12,697 nt of DNA from an uncultured Ruminococcus sp. (GCA_902773045.1 CACYDE010000226.1:1-12697), one strand, 5' to 3'; numbered from the stretch's first letter, positions 6,240 to 12,697 are shown. A program made the numbers and translations. Notes: generated from the sequence alone by a model not told the origin.

Positions 6240-6358
6240 AACAGAGTAAAATTTCGGGCGTATATTGTTTGAAATAACAGTATGAAGTGTTCACCGAACG
6301 GGGAGTTGTCGGTGAAACGAAAGAAAATTCTGCGATCCGGAGTTTGCATCCCGCTGTT
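6240..6358 (+). ncRNA. Tetrahydrofolate (THF) riboswitch-like aptamer with an additional hairpin
   Basis: The leader reproduces the order of elements I recall for THF riboswitches such as that of Streptococcus mutans folT. P1 is AACAG (6240-6244) with CTGTT (6354-6358). AGTA follows P1. P2 is AAATTTCGG (6249-6257) with CCGGAGTTT (6337-6345), 9 bp with two G.U pairs. P3 is TTCACCG (6290-6296) with CGGTGAA (6310-6316), its loop carrying CGGGG. ACGAA (6317-6321) follows P3. A short P4 pairs AGAA with TTCT around 6322-6331. GCATCC (6346-6351) follows P2, and TCCCG can pair with the P3 loop CGGGG as the long-range pseudoknot. It lies between a promoter and an intrinsic terminator upstream of a folate transporter. 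Unusual is an extra 8-bp hairpin, ATATTGTT with AACAGTAT (6260-6281), between P2 and P3. The fold is drawn by hand. Confidence 0.75.
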
Positions 6359-6375
6359 ACACTTGTAGAAATTGT

Positions 6376-6408
6376 GGGCGGTGTGCAGTTTATGTACGCC
6401 GCCTTTTT
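6376..6408 (+). terminator. Riboswitch-controlled attenuator of folT
   Basis: GGCGGTGTGC (6377-6386) pairs with GTACGCCGCC (6394-6403), giving 10 bp including G.U pairs, and TTTTT follows. It lies 18 bases after the aptamer and about 180 bases before folT, so it acts as an expression platform rather than a gene-end terminator. The alternative pairing CTG..ACAC (6354-6362) with GTGT.CAG (6381-6388) would use the 3' strand of P1 and break the terminator, giving an OFF switch when ligand stabilises P1. Confidence 0.82.
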
Positions 6409-6550
6409 ATGGTATCCAAAAAATAACTGCATAATCTCGGAACATCAGCGTACACGGCTTCATTATCGTTTTCTTACTTGTATTGTACGTTACTGTACCG
6501 TTTTTTATGTAATTATTTTCTTGGATCGCTATAGTATAAATCTATGTGTG

Positions 6551-6582
6551 TAACAACTGCTGTTGGAAAAAAGGAGTTGTTA
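6551..6582 (+). promoter_or_regulatory. Inverted repeat enclosing the folT ribosome binding site
   Basis: TAACAACT (6551-6558) is a perfect complement of AGTTGTTA (6575-6582). The folT Shine-Dalgarno AAGGAG (6571-6576) lies in the loop and the first stem bases, four bases before the ATG region begins. If formed, the hairpin would partly hide the ribosome site. The stretch from 6409 to 6550 shows no other clear element; a TATAAA at 6535-6540 lacks a -35. Confidence 0.5.
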
Positions 6583-6585
6583 GAA

Positions 6586-7182
6586 ATGGGAAATTATTTC
6601 AAAAAAGTCGGCGATAAGTTTAAAAAATCCGGTTCGGAGCTTTCGAAGCCTCAGAATCTTGCTGTGGCTTCGATGCTTCTTGCTATTGCTGTAGTCCTCA
6701 GGTATTTTGAAAACAACGGTATGGCACTTCTGGGAACAAATCTCATTAAAGTGGGGTTCGATACGCTGCCTGTTGCTGTTGCGGCAATGCTTTACGGCCC
6801 GGTTGTCGGAGGTATAGTTGGAGGATTGACTGATTTCTTGGGATTTATTGCCGCGCCTGTGGGCGGTGCGTATATTCCGGGATTTACGATAAGTATGATT
6901 ATTATGGGAATGATATACGGAATAGCTTTCTATAAAGAAACGATCAAGCTTCCGAGAATCATTATTACCGAGGTAATAATCACGCTGTTTGTCAATATAT
7001 TCCTTGGGGTCACATGGTTTGTACTGTTTTACGGGATGTCTCTTGAAAAAGCGCTTTCCATAAGGGGAATAAAGGAATTCTTTGATCTTCCGATCACGGT
7101 TGCGCTTAATTTTGCGGTTTTCAAGCTTCTTGTGAAAATCCCTGAAATCAGACGAACGATGAGAATAAGGAAAAAAGCATAA
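6586..7182 (+). CDS. folT: Folate-family ECF transporter S component
   Basis: This is a 198-residue integral membrane protein that binds folate and delivers it to the shared ECF energising module (two ATPases and the T subunit, none encoded here). After a basic cytoplasmic N-terminus it has about six hydrophobic segments, at roughly 23-40, 57-75, 77-91, 98-115, 126-150 and 168-185. Family marks are IKVGFDTLPVAVAAMLYGPV (54-73), GGLTDFLGFIAAPVGGAYIPGF (79-100) and a later ITLFVNIFLGVTWFVLFYG (132-150). The PGFT sequence after the P-x-G turn is typical of the folate subgroup. ATG 6586 has AAGGAG nine bases upstream; the in-frame ATG at 6544 lacks a ribosome site and would add 14 residues. The THF-riboswitch-like leader independently supports folate specificity. 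A strong terminator follows, so it is monocistronic. Confidence 0.9.
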   Translation: MGNYFKKVGDKFKKSGSELSKPQNLAVASMLLAIAVVLRYFENNGMALLGTNLIKVGFDTLPVAVAAMLYGPVVGGIVGGLTDFLGFIAAPVGGAYIPGFTISMIIMGMIYGIAFYKETIKLPRIIITEVIITLFVNIFLGVTWFVLFYGMSLEKALSIRGIKEFFDLPITVALNFAVFKLLVKIPEIRRTMRIRKKA

Positions 7183-7202
7183 CAGACGATTGGCATCGAG
7201 AG

Positions 7203-7230
7203 AAACGGCAGATAACCCTGTCGTTTTTTT
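7203..7230 (+). terminator. Intrinsic terminator after folT
   Basis: AAACGGCAG (7203-7211) pairs with CTGTCGTTT (7218-7226), 9 bp with one G.U pair, loop ATAACC, then a seven-T run at 7224-7230. Confidence 0.85.
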
Positions 7231-7238
7231 CTTTTGAA

Positions 7239-7259
7239 AAATTTAAGTTAAATTTAAGT
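7239..7259 (+). repeat. 11-bp-spaced direct repeat
   Basis: AAATTTAAGT occurs at 7239-7248 and again at 7250-7259, exactly 11 bases apart. That is one helical turn, the spacing used by OmpR/PhoB-family response regulators. No clear promoter follows within 30 bases, so a regulatory role is only a suggestion. Confidence 0.35.
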
Positions 7260-7295
7260 AAAAGGTGTATTATTGTAAAGCGGAATTGTAAAGGT

Positions 7296-7592
7296 GACTA
7301 TCTTCACGTGTTTAAAAAAGGTTGTCAAGAACTGACCATAAAGAGTCAACTCTCGGTCGGGTGCGTGAAGTTGCGTAACTCAAAGACTATCTTCACGTGT
7401 TAAAAAAGTCGGGTTCGGAAAGTTGTGTAACTCAAAGACTATCTTCACGTGTTAAAAAAAGTTGGTCAAGAACTGACCGTAAAGAGTCAACTCTCGGTCC
7501 GGTGCGTGAAGTTGCGTAACTCTAAGACTATCTTCACGTGTTAAAAAAGTCGGGTTCGTGAAGTTGTGTAACTCAAAGACTATCTTCACGTG
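7296..7592. repeat. Higher-order tandem repeat, alternating 89- and 52-bp units
   Basis: GACTATCTTCACGTG occurs five times, at 7296, 7385, 7437, 7526 and 7578, spaced 89, 52, 89 and 52 bases. The array is therefore two copies of a 141-bp unit plus the start of a third. Each motif is followed by TTAAAAAA or a close variant and later by GTAACTC. In four units CTTCACG can pair with a downstream CGTGAAG or near match to form a hairpin; the 89-base units carry an extra segment beginning near GTCAAGAACTGACC. CACGTG itself is palindromic. There is no ORF. The array ends just upstream of the ABC operon, immediately before a -10-like TATACT at 7611-7616. Confidence 0.92.
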
Positions 7593-7690
7593 TTTAAAAA
7601 AAACATGAGATATACTGTTTATGTTCATATTTTATTAATATGTTTATAGGATAATAAGATGGTGTGTAAATTTTATAAGGAGTGAAACAG

Positions 7691-8653
7691 ATGGTAGAGG
7701 TCAAAAATATTACCAAATGCTACGGCGATAAAAAAGCCGTGGATAACGTCAGCTTCACCGTTAACAGCGGAGAGATCCTCGGATTCCTCGGTCCTAACGG
7801 TGCGGGAAAATCAACCACGATGAATATCATCACGGGCTATCTTTCGTCTTCCAGCGGAACGGTTACCGTTGACGGCTGCGAGATACTCGATGATCCCAAG
7901 GGGGTTAAAAGCAAGATAGGTTATCTTCCCGAAATACCGCCGCTTTATATGGATATGACCGTACAAAAATATCTTGAATTTATGTATGATCTGAAAAAGG
8001 TAAAGCTTGATAAAGATGCGCACATCGAGGAGGTCTGCCGACTTGTCAAGATAAGCTCCGTTTCGAATCGAATAATCAAGAACCTTTCAAAGGGTTATAA
8101 GCAGCGTGTCGGTCTTGCACAGGCGCTGCTCGGAAATCCGCCGGTTCTGATCCTTGACGAGCCTACAGTAGGTCTTGATCCGAAGCAAATCATTGAAATA
8201 AGAAATCTTGTGAAAAGTCTTGGAAAGAAGCACACCGTTATACTTTCATCTCATATTCTTTCAGAGGTTCAGGCTATTTGCGACAGAGTTGTGATTATCA
8301 GCAACGGTAAGATCGTAGCGGACGAAACGACCGAGGGTCTTTCAAAGTCTCTTGCTAAGTCAAACAGACTTCTGGTTCAGATCAAGGGTCCGAAATCCGG
8401 CGTTATCACTGCGGTTTCAAACGTTAAGAATGTAAAGAGCATAAAAACGGAACGTGAGATATCCGAGGATGTTTATGAGTATATCGTTGAAGCCAACGAG
8501 GACTGCGATATTCGTTCCGATCTGTTCTTTAAGCTTGCGGAGGAAAAGTGGCCGCTGATCCTTCTGCAGAGCGCAGATCTTTCTCTTGAGGAAATTTTCC
8601 TCAAACTTACAACCGATACGGAATATTCATCAAATAAGGGAGGTAAAAAGTAA
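7691..8653 (+). CDS. ABC transporter ATP-binding protein (GldA/NosF-like)
   Basis: This 320-residue protein is the ATP-hydrolysing subunit of an ABC-2 type exporter or envelope complex. Walker A is GPNGAGKST (34-42). The Q-loop region GYLPEIPPLYMDMTV (77-91) has the glutamate-proline form usual in GldA/NosF/CcmA-like ATPases. The signature is LSKGYKQRVGLAQAL (132-146), Walker B is LILDEP (153-158), the D-loop GLDP follows, and the H-loop histidine is H188. Residues from about 220 form a C-terminal extension typical of the subgroup. AAGGAG (7677-7682) eight bases before ATG 7691 fixes the start; a GTG at 7682 lies inside that ribosome site. Its stop overlaps the permease start as TAATG, so the two are translationally coupled. 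The upstream CATATT-N5-AATATG palindrome (7626-7642) may be regulatory, but no good promoter is obvious. Confidence 0.95.
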   Translation: MVEVKNITKCYGDKKAVDNVSFTVNSGEILGFLGPNGAGKSTTMNIITGYLSSSSGTVTVDGCEILDDPKGVKSKIGYLPEIPPLYMDMTVQKYLEFMYDLKKVKLDKDAHIEEVCRLVKISSVSNRIIKNLSKGYKQRVGLAQALLGNPPVLILDEPTVGLDPKQIIEIRNLVKSLGKKHTVILSSHILSEVQAICDRVVIISNGKIVADETTEGLSKSLAKSNRLLVQIKGPKSGVITAVSNVKNVKSIKTEREISEDVYEYIVEANEDCDIRSDLFFKLAEEKWPLILLQSADLSLEEIFLKLTTDTEYSSNKGGKK

Positions 8654-9357
8654 TGGGTGCGATCATCAAAAGAGAGCTTTATTCGTTTTTCTGTTCTCCG
8701 GTGGCATACGTCGTGATGGCGATCTTCCTTTTCTTTTCGGGAGTGTTTTTCTCGGTTGTCTGCCTTGGAAACGATACGTCCAATCTTACTTATGTTTTTA
8801 CAAATATGTTCCTGGTCACGGTTCTTCTTATGCCGATAATGTGCATGAGGCTTCTCAGTGACGAAAAAAGACTTAAAACCGATCAGGCGCTGCTGACTTC
8901 ACCCGTGAGCATTCTCGGAATTGTTCTCGGAAAGTTTTTCTCGGCATGTGTTCTTTATCTTGTTTGTTTGTCGATATATATTGTCTTCGGAGTAGTTCTT
9001 TCGTTTTTTGTTACTCCGCACTGGACTGTTATTTTATGTAACTTCTTAGGACTGTTTATCCTCGGAGCTGCGCTGATCGCGATCAATCTGTTTCTTTCAT
9101 CACTTACAGAAAGTCAGATGATCTCGGCTATCTCCGGATTTGCAGTGGGACTTTTTATTTATCTTCTCGATAATTTCGCCGCGGCTATACCGGTTTCTTT
9201 CATTTCAACGGCTTTGACAAAATTGTCATTTCTTTCACACTATCAGAATTTTACGGTCGGTTTGCTCAGCCTTGCCGATTTGATATTTTTCCTTGCGGTC
9301 ATTGCTCTTTTTGTATTTCTGACGGTTCGCGTGATCGAAAAGAAACGCTGGAGCTAA
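8653..9357 (+). CDS. ABC-2 type permease (GldF-like)
   Basis: This is a 234-residue membrane protein with about six transmembrane segments, at roughly 17-38, 48-65, 93-118, 124-148, 155-178 and 208-228. The N-terminus IIKRELYSFFCSPVAYVVMAIFL (within residues 4-26) is the characteristic start of GldF-like permeases. LLSDEKRLKTDQALLTSPVS (67-86) matches the conserved cytoplasmic loop after the second segment, with the ER-x-x-T-x-E/D-x-LLTSPV pattern partly kept. It should dimerise in the membrane and be driven by the ATPase encoded just upstream. The start overlaps the ATPase stop by one base, and GGGAGGT (8638-8644) is inside the ATPase gene. The substrate is unknown. Confidence 0.93.
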   Translation: MGAIIKRELYSFFCSPVAYVVMAIFLFFSGVFFSVVCLGNDTSNLTYVFTNMFLVTVLLMPIMCMRLLSDEKRLKTDQALLTSPVSILGIVLGKFFSACVLYLVCLSIYIVFGVVLSFFVTPHWTVILCNFLGLFILGAALIAINLFLSSLTESQMISAISGFAVGLFIYLLDNFAAAIPVSFISTALTKLSFLSHYQNFTVGLLSLADLIFFLAVIALFVFLTVRVIEKKRWS

Positions 9358-9369
9358 GGAGGTGCTGTT

Positions 9370-11088
9370 ATGAGTGAAAAAGAAATGAACAAAAAAATCG
9401 AAGAAGAAATCGAGAAGGAAGAATCTCGGGAGAATTCTGACAGCGATAACGGATCAAAGGAAGAGAAATCTAAGGGCGAAAAGTCGGACGACAAAGATCC
9501 CAAAAAGGAAAAGAAATCGGAAGATAAGAAAAAATCAGCCAAATCAGATAAGAAGGCGGAAAAAAAGGCAGAAAAGAAGGCTTTGAAAAAGGATAAACGT
9601 TCGCTGAAAGCGAGGGCTTTCAAAAGAGGCTGGTTCTCGGCTGTCCTTGTGGTGCTTTTTATCGCGGCTGTCGTTTTCCTGAATCTGATCGCGTCAACGC
9701 TTGTTGAAAAGATCCCCGCTCTTGTTTTCGATACAACGGGTTCGGACAATTTCAAGCTTACCGATGAAACTCTTGATTATATTCCCACTCTTGACGAGGA
9801 TATTACCATTACTGTTCTTGCCGAGGAAAAGGATTTTAAGGACGGCGGAGAGTATTATATCCAGGCTAATACGCTTCTCCACGAATATGAAAATAAGTCG
9901 GACAGAATAACTCTGAAATATGTTGATCTCACGTCCAATCCGACTTTTGTAAACAACTACCCGAATGAGACGCTTGCAAATTACGGAATTATTGTTCAGG
10001 GCGAAAACGATTACAAATACCTCACAGGTGAGGATTACCTTGATGTTCAGATGGACTATAATTATAATTACTATATCGCAGGCTCTAATCTTGAAGAGGT
10101 AGTAACTTCCGCTATTTTGAATGTTACTCTTGACGACAAGCCGAAGGTGACTTTTGTCAGCGATATCAACGGCGAGGATTACAGCTACTTCAAAACGTAT
10201 CTTGAAAAGAACGGTTTTGAAACAGATGAGATCTCTCCGGCGATGAATTCGATTCCGGAGGATACCAAGTTCTTGGTTATTTTTGCTCCTTCTGTAGATC
10301 TTGATGAATCATTCGTCAACACGGTTTCCGATTTTCTTTATAACGAGGGAAATTACGGAAAAGAGCTGATCTATCTTCCGGCGCGCGTTTTCACGGCTTT
10401 CCCGAATCTTGACAGCCTTCTTGAAGAATGGGGCGTGGAAGTTGAAACCGGTCTTGCTATTGAGAATGATAATAATTATATCGGTCAGGCATATAACTAT
10501 CTTATCTTTGCTTCTCAGTATTCCGATACAACGTATTCTTCAAAAATGAGAAATTCCGATCTCCCGTTCTGCTTCGTAGGAGGATATGTTCGTCCTGTTA
10601 CGATCAATGACAGCAGCAGCGTAAATCCGCTTTTCACTCTCTCCGATAAAAGTGAAGTTGTCTATCCTCTTGAAACACCCGATGAGGCAGGACAGGAGAC
10701 TGTGACGGAGTCTAAGCCTAACGTGACTCTCGGAGTCATAGCGACGAAAACTTCGACGACCAATGCCGATTCCGACACAGATTCCGACAGCGGTGCGACG
10801 GAATCCAAGGAGTCGAATATCGTAGTTATCGGATCAAGTGTTGCAGTGAGTGAGACAATGCTTCAATCGAGTGTTTACGGAAATTCCGAATATATGATCT
10901 CTTTGATGAACTCTCTTTCCGATCGCGATGACGTCGGAATAACCATTGAATCAAAGTCACTTCTTAATGACGAGCTTGGAATAACATCGGCGCAGATGAA
11001 TGTATGTTATGTTGTCTTTATTATTGTGATTCCGGTTGGAGTTCTTATTGCCGGCTTTGTGATCTTCATGAAACGGCGCAATATGTGA
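9370..11088 (+). CDS. GldG-like ABC auxiliary membrane protein with Lys/Glu-rich N-terminal tail
   Basis: This is a 572-residue protein matching the plan of the ABC-associated auxiliary family (GldG-like, ABC_transp_aux). An N-terminal membrane helix (88-111) is followed by a large extracytoplasmic domain (about 112-545) and a second membrane helix (547-566) ending in KRRNM. The domain begins with the family-like NFKLTDETLDYIPTLDEDITITVLAEE (127-153). Before the first helix lies an unusual 85-residue cytoplasmic tail of almost only K, E, D and S, with KKAEKKAEKKALKK at 61-74. A Ser/Asp-rich linker, TNADSDTDSDSGATESKESN, precedes the last part of the outer domain. A perfect AAGGAGGTG overlaps the permease stop, and the gap is 12 bases. 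In Gld-like systems this protein pairs with the ATPase and permease; what it binds is not known. The unusual tail is real frame: the reverse-strand ORF over it is an artefact of composition. Confidence 0.88.
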   Translation: MSEKEMNKKIEEEIEKEESRENSDSDNGSKEEKSKGEKSDDKDPKKEKKSEDKKKSAKSDKKAEKKAEKKALKKDKRSLKARAFKRGWFSAVLVVLFIAAVVFLNLIASTLVEKIPALVFDTTGSDNFKLTDETLDYIPTLDEDITITVLAEEKDFKDGGEYYIQANTLLHEYENKSDRITLKYVDLTSNPTFVNNYPNETLANYGIIVQGENDYKYLTGEDYLDVQMDYNYNYYIAGSNLEEVVTSAILNVTLDDKPKVTFVSDINGEDYSYFKTYLEKNGFETDEISPAMNSIPEDTKFLVIFAPSVDLDESFVNTVSDFLYNEGNYGKELIYLPARVFTAFPNLDSLLEEWGVEVETGLAIENDNNYIGQAYNYLIFASQYSDTTYSSKMRNSDLPFCFVGGYVRPVTINDSSSVNPLFTLSDKSEVVYPLETPDEAGQETVTESKPNVTLGVIATKTSTTNADSDTDSDSGATESKESNIVVIGSSVAVSETMLQSSVYGNSEYMISLMNSLSDRDDVGITIESKSLLNDELGITSAQMNVCYVVFIIVIPVGVLIAGFVIFMKRRNM

Positions 11089-11103
11089 TGCGAGGTAGTA
11101 ATA

Positions 11104-12594
11104 ATGAAGAAAACTACAAAAACCTTAATAATATCAATTCTTGGAGTTGCTGTTCTTGTCGGCGCTTTTCTGGCGGTTTATTTTCTTGTTCCGACTGAGA
11201 GCGAGAATGATTCCGACTCGGAGTCTTCGTCGGATTCGGCATCAGAAGATCACTATCACCTTTTGACTCATGTTCCTGCGGATATCAAGCAGATCGAAGT
11301 GAAAAATGAAACAGGTGAATACACTCTTCTCTCCGAAACACCGACCTTTGAGTCCACAAATGAAGACGGAACGACTTCGACTTATACCGACGCGACAGTA
11401 TACACTCTTGTCGGATATGAGGATATGGAGCTTCTCACAGGTTCTCCCGATACTTTGGCGAACGATTCCGCGAGTATTACCGCTTCAAAAATAGTTGATG
11501 ACGGATCGAGAAAATCCGATTTCGGTTTTGATGATCCGAGAGCGGTCGTAACGGTTACTTATACGGACGGAGAGAAAGTAACGGTTACTGTCGGTGCGGA
11601 CGCCCCCGATAATAAGGGAGCGTATATCATGCTGGACGGAGATCAAAATATTTATCTCGTAGAATCCGAATCCGTTGACGGTTTTTTGATAGGAGCAATG
11701 GGAATGCTGACGACAGAAATAGGTTTTTCGGCATTGGACGACAGCGGAAATGTATTCACCAAAATGGTATTCGGAGGAAGTCTTTTTGACGGTCAAGAGA
11801 TAGAGATAGCTTATTCCGAAAACGAAGCTTTTTCCGAAACGTATGAGATCATTTCTCCCGACCGTTCCATCGCAAACGAAGAAACTGTGACTTATATGGT
11901 GAATAATGTAAGAAATCTGACAGCAAAAGAAGTTCTTGCGGTTAATGCTGATGAGGAAAAGATAAAAGAGTACGGTCTTGACGATCCTTACGTTACCGTT
12001 GAGGCGGAGTATCCCGATATTTCGGTAAATTACAAAGTTACAAAGCCTGACGATGAAGGAAGCCTTTATCTTCTCAGCAGCGGAATTATTTATAAAATGG
12101 ATGCAGCGGCTATTCCGTGGGTCAACTACACGTATGATGAGCTTATACCTTCTTCGGTCATGTACCCTTCTTACAGTAAGGTCAAGAAGGTGACCGTTGA
12201 GGCTGACGGGAATAAATACGAATTCGACCTTGAACGTACTACCGAAACGACACGGGACAGTGACACAGACGTTGAGAGAACCGTGACCACCGTAAAATGC
12301 AACGGTAAGGATGTCAGCGAAGGAAGCTTCAGCGCTTTTTATCAGAACCTTACTTCGGCACAGAGAAGCGGAAGCACAGACGTTGACAGCGGAAAAAAAT
12401 CACTTCTTAAAGTCACTTTCGAATTTGTTGACGGAACGACAGGAACTGCCGAATATTTTGAGGGTGAAAACAGAAAATGTCCGGTTCTCATAAACGGAAC
12501 ATTCGGAAGCACTGCATTTGAATCCTACGTCACAAAGATCCGAGATGATGTGAAAAAAGCTTCTCAGGGCGAAATAGTTGACAGCATATTTTAA
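11104..12594 (+). CDS. Membrane-anchored DUF4340 protein
   Basis: This is a 496-residue protein with a basic N-terminus (MKKTTK), one hydrophobic anchor (8-29) and then an outer Ser/Asp/Glu-rich linker (31-50, SENDSDSESSSDSASED). The extracytoplasmic part resembles DUF4340, often encoded next to GldFG-like ABC genes. The hallmark DFGFDDPRAVVTVTYTDG (139-156), followed by the TVGADAPDNKGAYIMLDGDQ and IYLVES strands (162-188), is repeated in diverged form as EYGLDDPYVTVEAEYPD (289-305) with GSLYLLSSGIIYKM (319-332). It therefore seems to contain two such domains. Gap to the previous gene is 15 bases with GAGGT (11092-11096), so it is the last gene of the operon. There is no cysteine after the anchor, so it is not a lipoprotein. 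Function is unknown; it probably caps or extends the outer part of the ABC complex. No clear terminator lies between the stop and the inverted repeat at 12616. Confidence 0.9.
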   Translation: MKKTTKTLIISILGVAVLVGAFLAVYFLVPTESENDSDSESSSDSASEDHYHLLTHVPADIKQIEVKNETGEYTLLSETPTFESTNEDGTTSTYTDATVYTLVGYEDMELLTGSPDTLANDSASITASKIVDDGSRKSDFGFDDPRAVVTVTYTDGEKVTVTVGADAPDNKGAYIMLDGDQNIYLVESESVDGFLIGAMGMLTTEIGFSALDDSGNVFTKMVFGGSLFDGQEIEIAYSENEAFSETYEIISPDRSIANEETVTYMVNNVRNLTAKEVLAVNADEEKIKEYGLDDPYVTVEAEYPDISVNYKVTKPDDEGSLYLLSSGIIYKMDAAAIPWVNYTYDELIPSSVMYPSYSKVKKVTVEADGNKYEFDLERTTETTRDSDTDVERTVTTVKCNGKDVSEGSFSAFYQNLTSAQRSGSTDVDSGKKSLLKVTFEFVDGTTGTAEYFEGENRKCPVLINGTFGSTAFESYVTKIRDDVKKASQGEIVDSIF

Positions 12595-12615
12595 TCAGTA
12601 TATCCTTAGGGAAAA

Positions 12616-12695
12616 TTAGGAACTGTGAAGAAATAAATTTTCAATTTATGCTTAGGATAATTTGTTCTGAACAAGGCAAATTTTTGCAGGAATAC
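12616..12695 (-). repeat. 80-bp inverted repeat, right copy
   Basis: This is the perfect reverse complement of 1-80 and carries the same three palindromes in mirror order. Two further bases (TA) follow to the window end. It starts 21 bases after the stop of the DUF4340 gene, so it occupies the place where a terminator would be expected, although it lacks a GC-rich stem. Confidence 0.95.
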
Positions 12696-12697
12696 TA

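Noticed and set aside
6287..6553. 88-residue open frame on the + strand
   Set aside because: It runs through the riboswitch P3, the attenuator and the folT ribosome-site region, and has no Shine-Dalgarno sequence.
6544..6585. Upstream ATG of folT
   Set aside because: There is no ribosome site before it, and AAGGAG lies between it and ATG 6586, nine bases from the latter.
7296..7592. CRISPR array
   Set aside because: The intervals between the 15-bp motifs are 89 and 52 bases, the intervening sequences are themselves repeated, and no cas gene is nearby. It is a tandem repeat.
9354..9755. 133-residue open frame on the - strand rich in S, F and L
   Set aside because: It is the mirror of the Lys/Glu-rich start of the GldG-like gene; AAG/GAA codons read backwards give Ser/Phe/Leu runs.
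1..12697. Composite transposon or genomic island bounded by the 80-bp inverted repeats
   Set aside because: No transposase, integrase or target-site duplication is visible and the content is housekeeping (pgi, carboxypeptidase, folT). An assembly end at a repeat is at least as likely.

Overview
The window looks like ordinary chromosome from an AT-leaning Gram-positive gut Clostridium-relative, probably Oscillospiraceae/Ruminococcus-like. This is inferred from strong AGGAGG-type ribosome sites, TTGAAA/TATAAT-type promoters, a Firmicutes-type glucose-6-phosphate isomerase, a folate-family ECF S component behind a THF-riboswitch-like leader, and a Gld-like ABC operon ending in a DUF4340 protein. 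All ten supported genes are on the + strand. I see no phage, plasmid, transposase, CRISPR or defence genes.

Layout. Bases 1-80 are a perfect inverted copy of 12616-12695, so the window is bounded by an 80-bp inverted repeat. Bases 90-715 hold a modular, hairpin-rich, MITE/REP-like repeat without coding capacity. A simpler 240-bp relative sits at 4283-4522. Between them lie a secreted D-alanyl-D-alanine carboxypeptidase (874-2022), pgi (2367-3704) and a small P-loop protein of unknown function (3770-4186) closed by a strong terminator. After the second repeat come a GNAT acetyltransferase and a carbon-nitrogen hydrolase, probably one transcription unit (4644-6079).

Bases 6195-6408 are a regulatory leader: a promoter, a tetrahydrofolate-riboswitch-like aptamer with an additional hairpin, and an intrinsic terminator. 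They precede folT (6586-7182), the membrane substrate-binding subunit of a folate ECF transporter. The aptamer would shut off folT when reduced folate is plentiful. An 8-bp inverted repeat around the folT ribosome site may add translational control.

Bases 7296-7592 are a non-coding tandem repeat with an 89+52 (=141) bp higher-order period. The last part is a tightly packed four-gene operon (7691-12594): ABC ATPase, ABC-2 permease, a GldG-like auxiliary membrane protein with a lysine/glutamate-rich cytoplasmic tail, and a membrane-anchored DUF4340 protein. By family these should form one envelope ABC complex; its substrate cannot be read from sequence.

Limits: all assignments come from reading motifs by eye; no database search or folding program was run. 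The most rewarding items are the variant THF-type leader, the 141-bp higher-order repeat, the modular dispersed element and the Gld-like operon. I do not see evidence of a wholly new enzymatic system.
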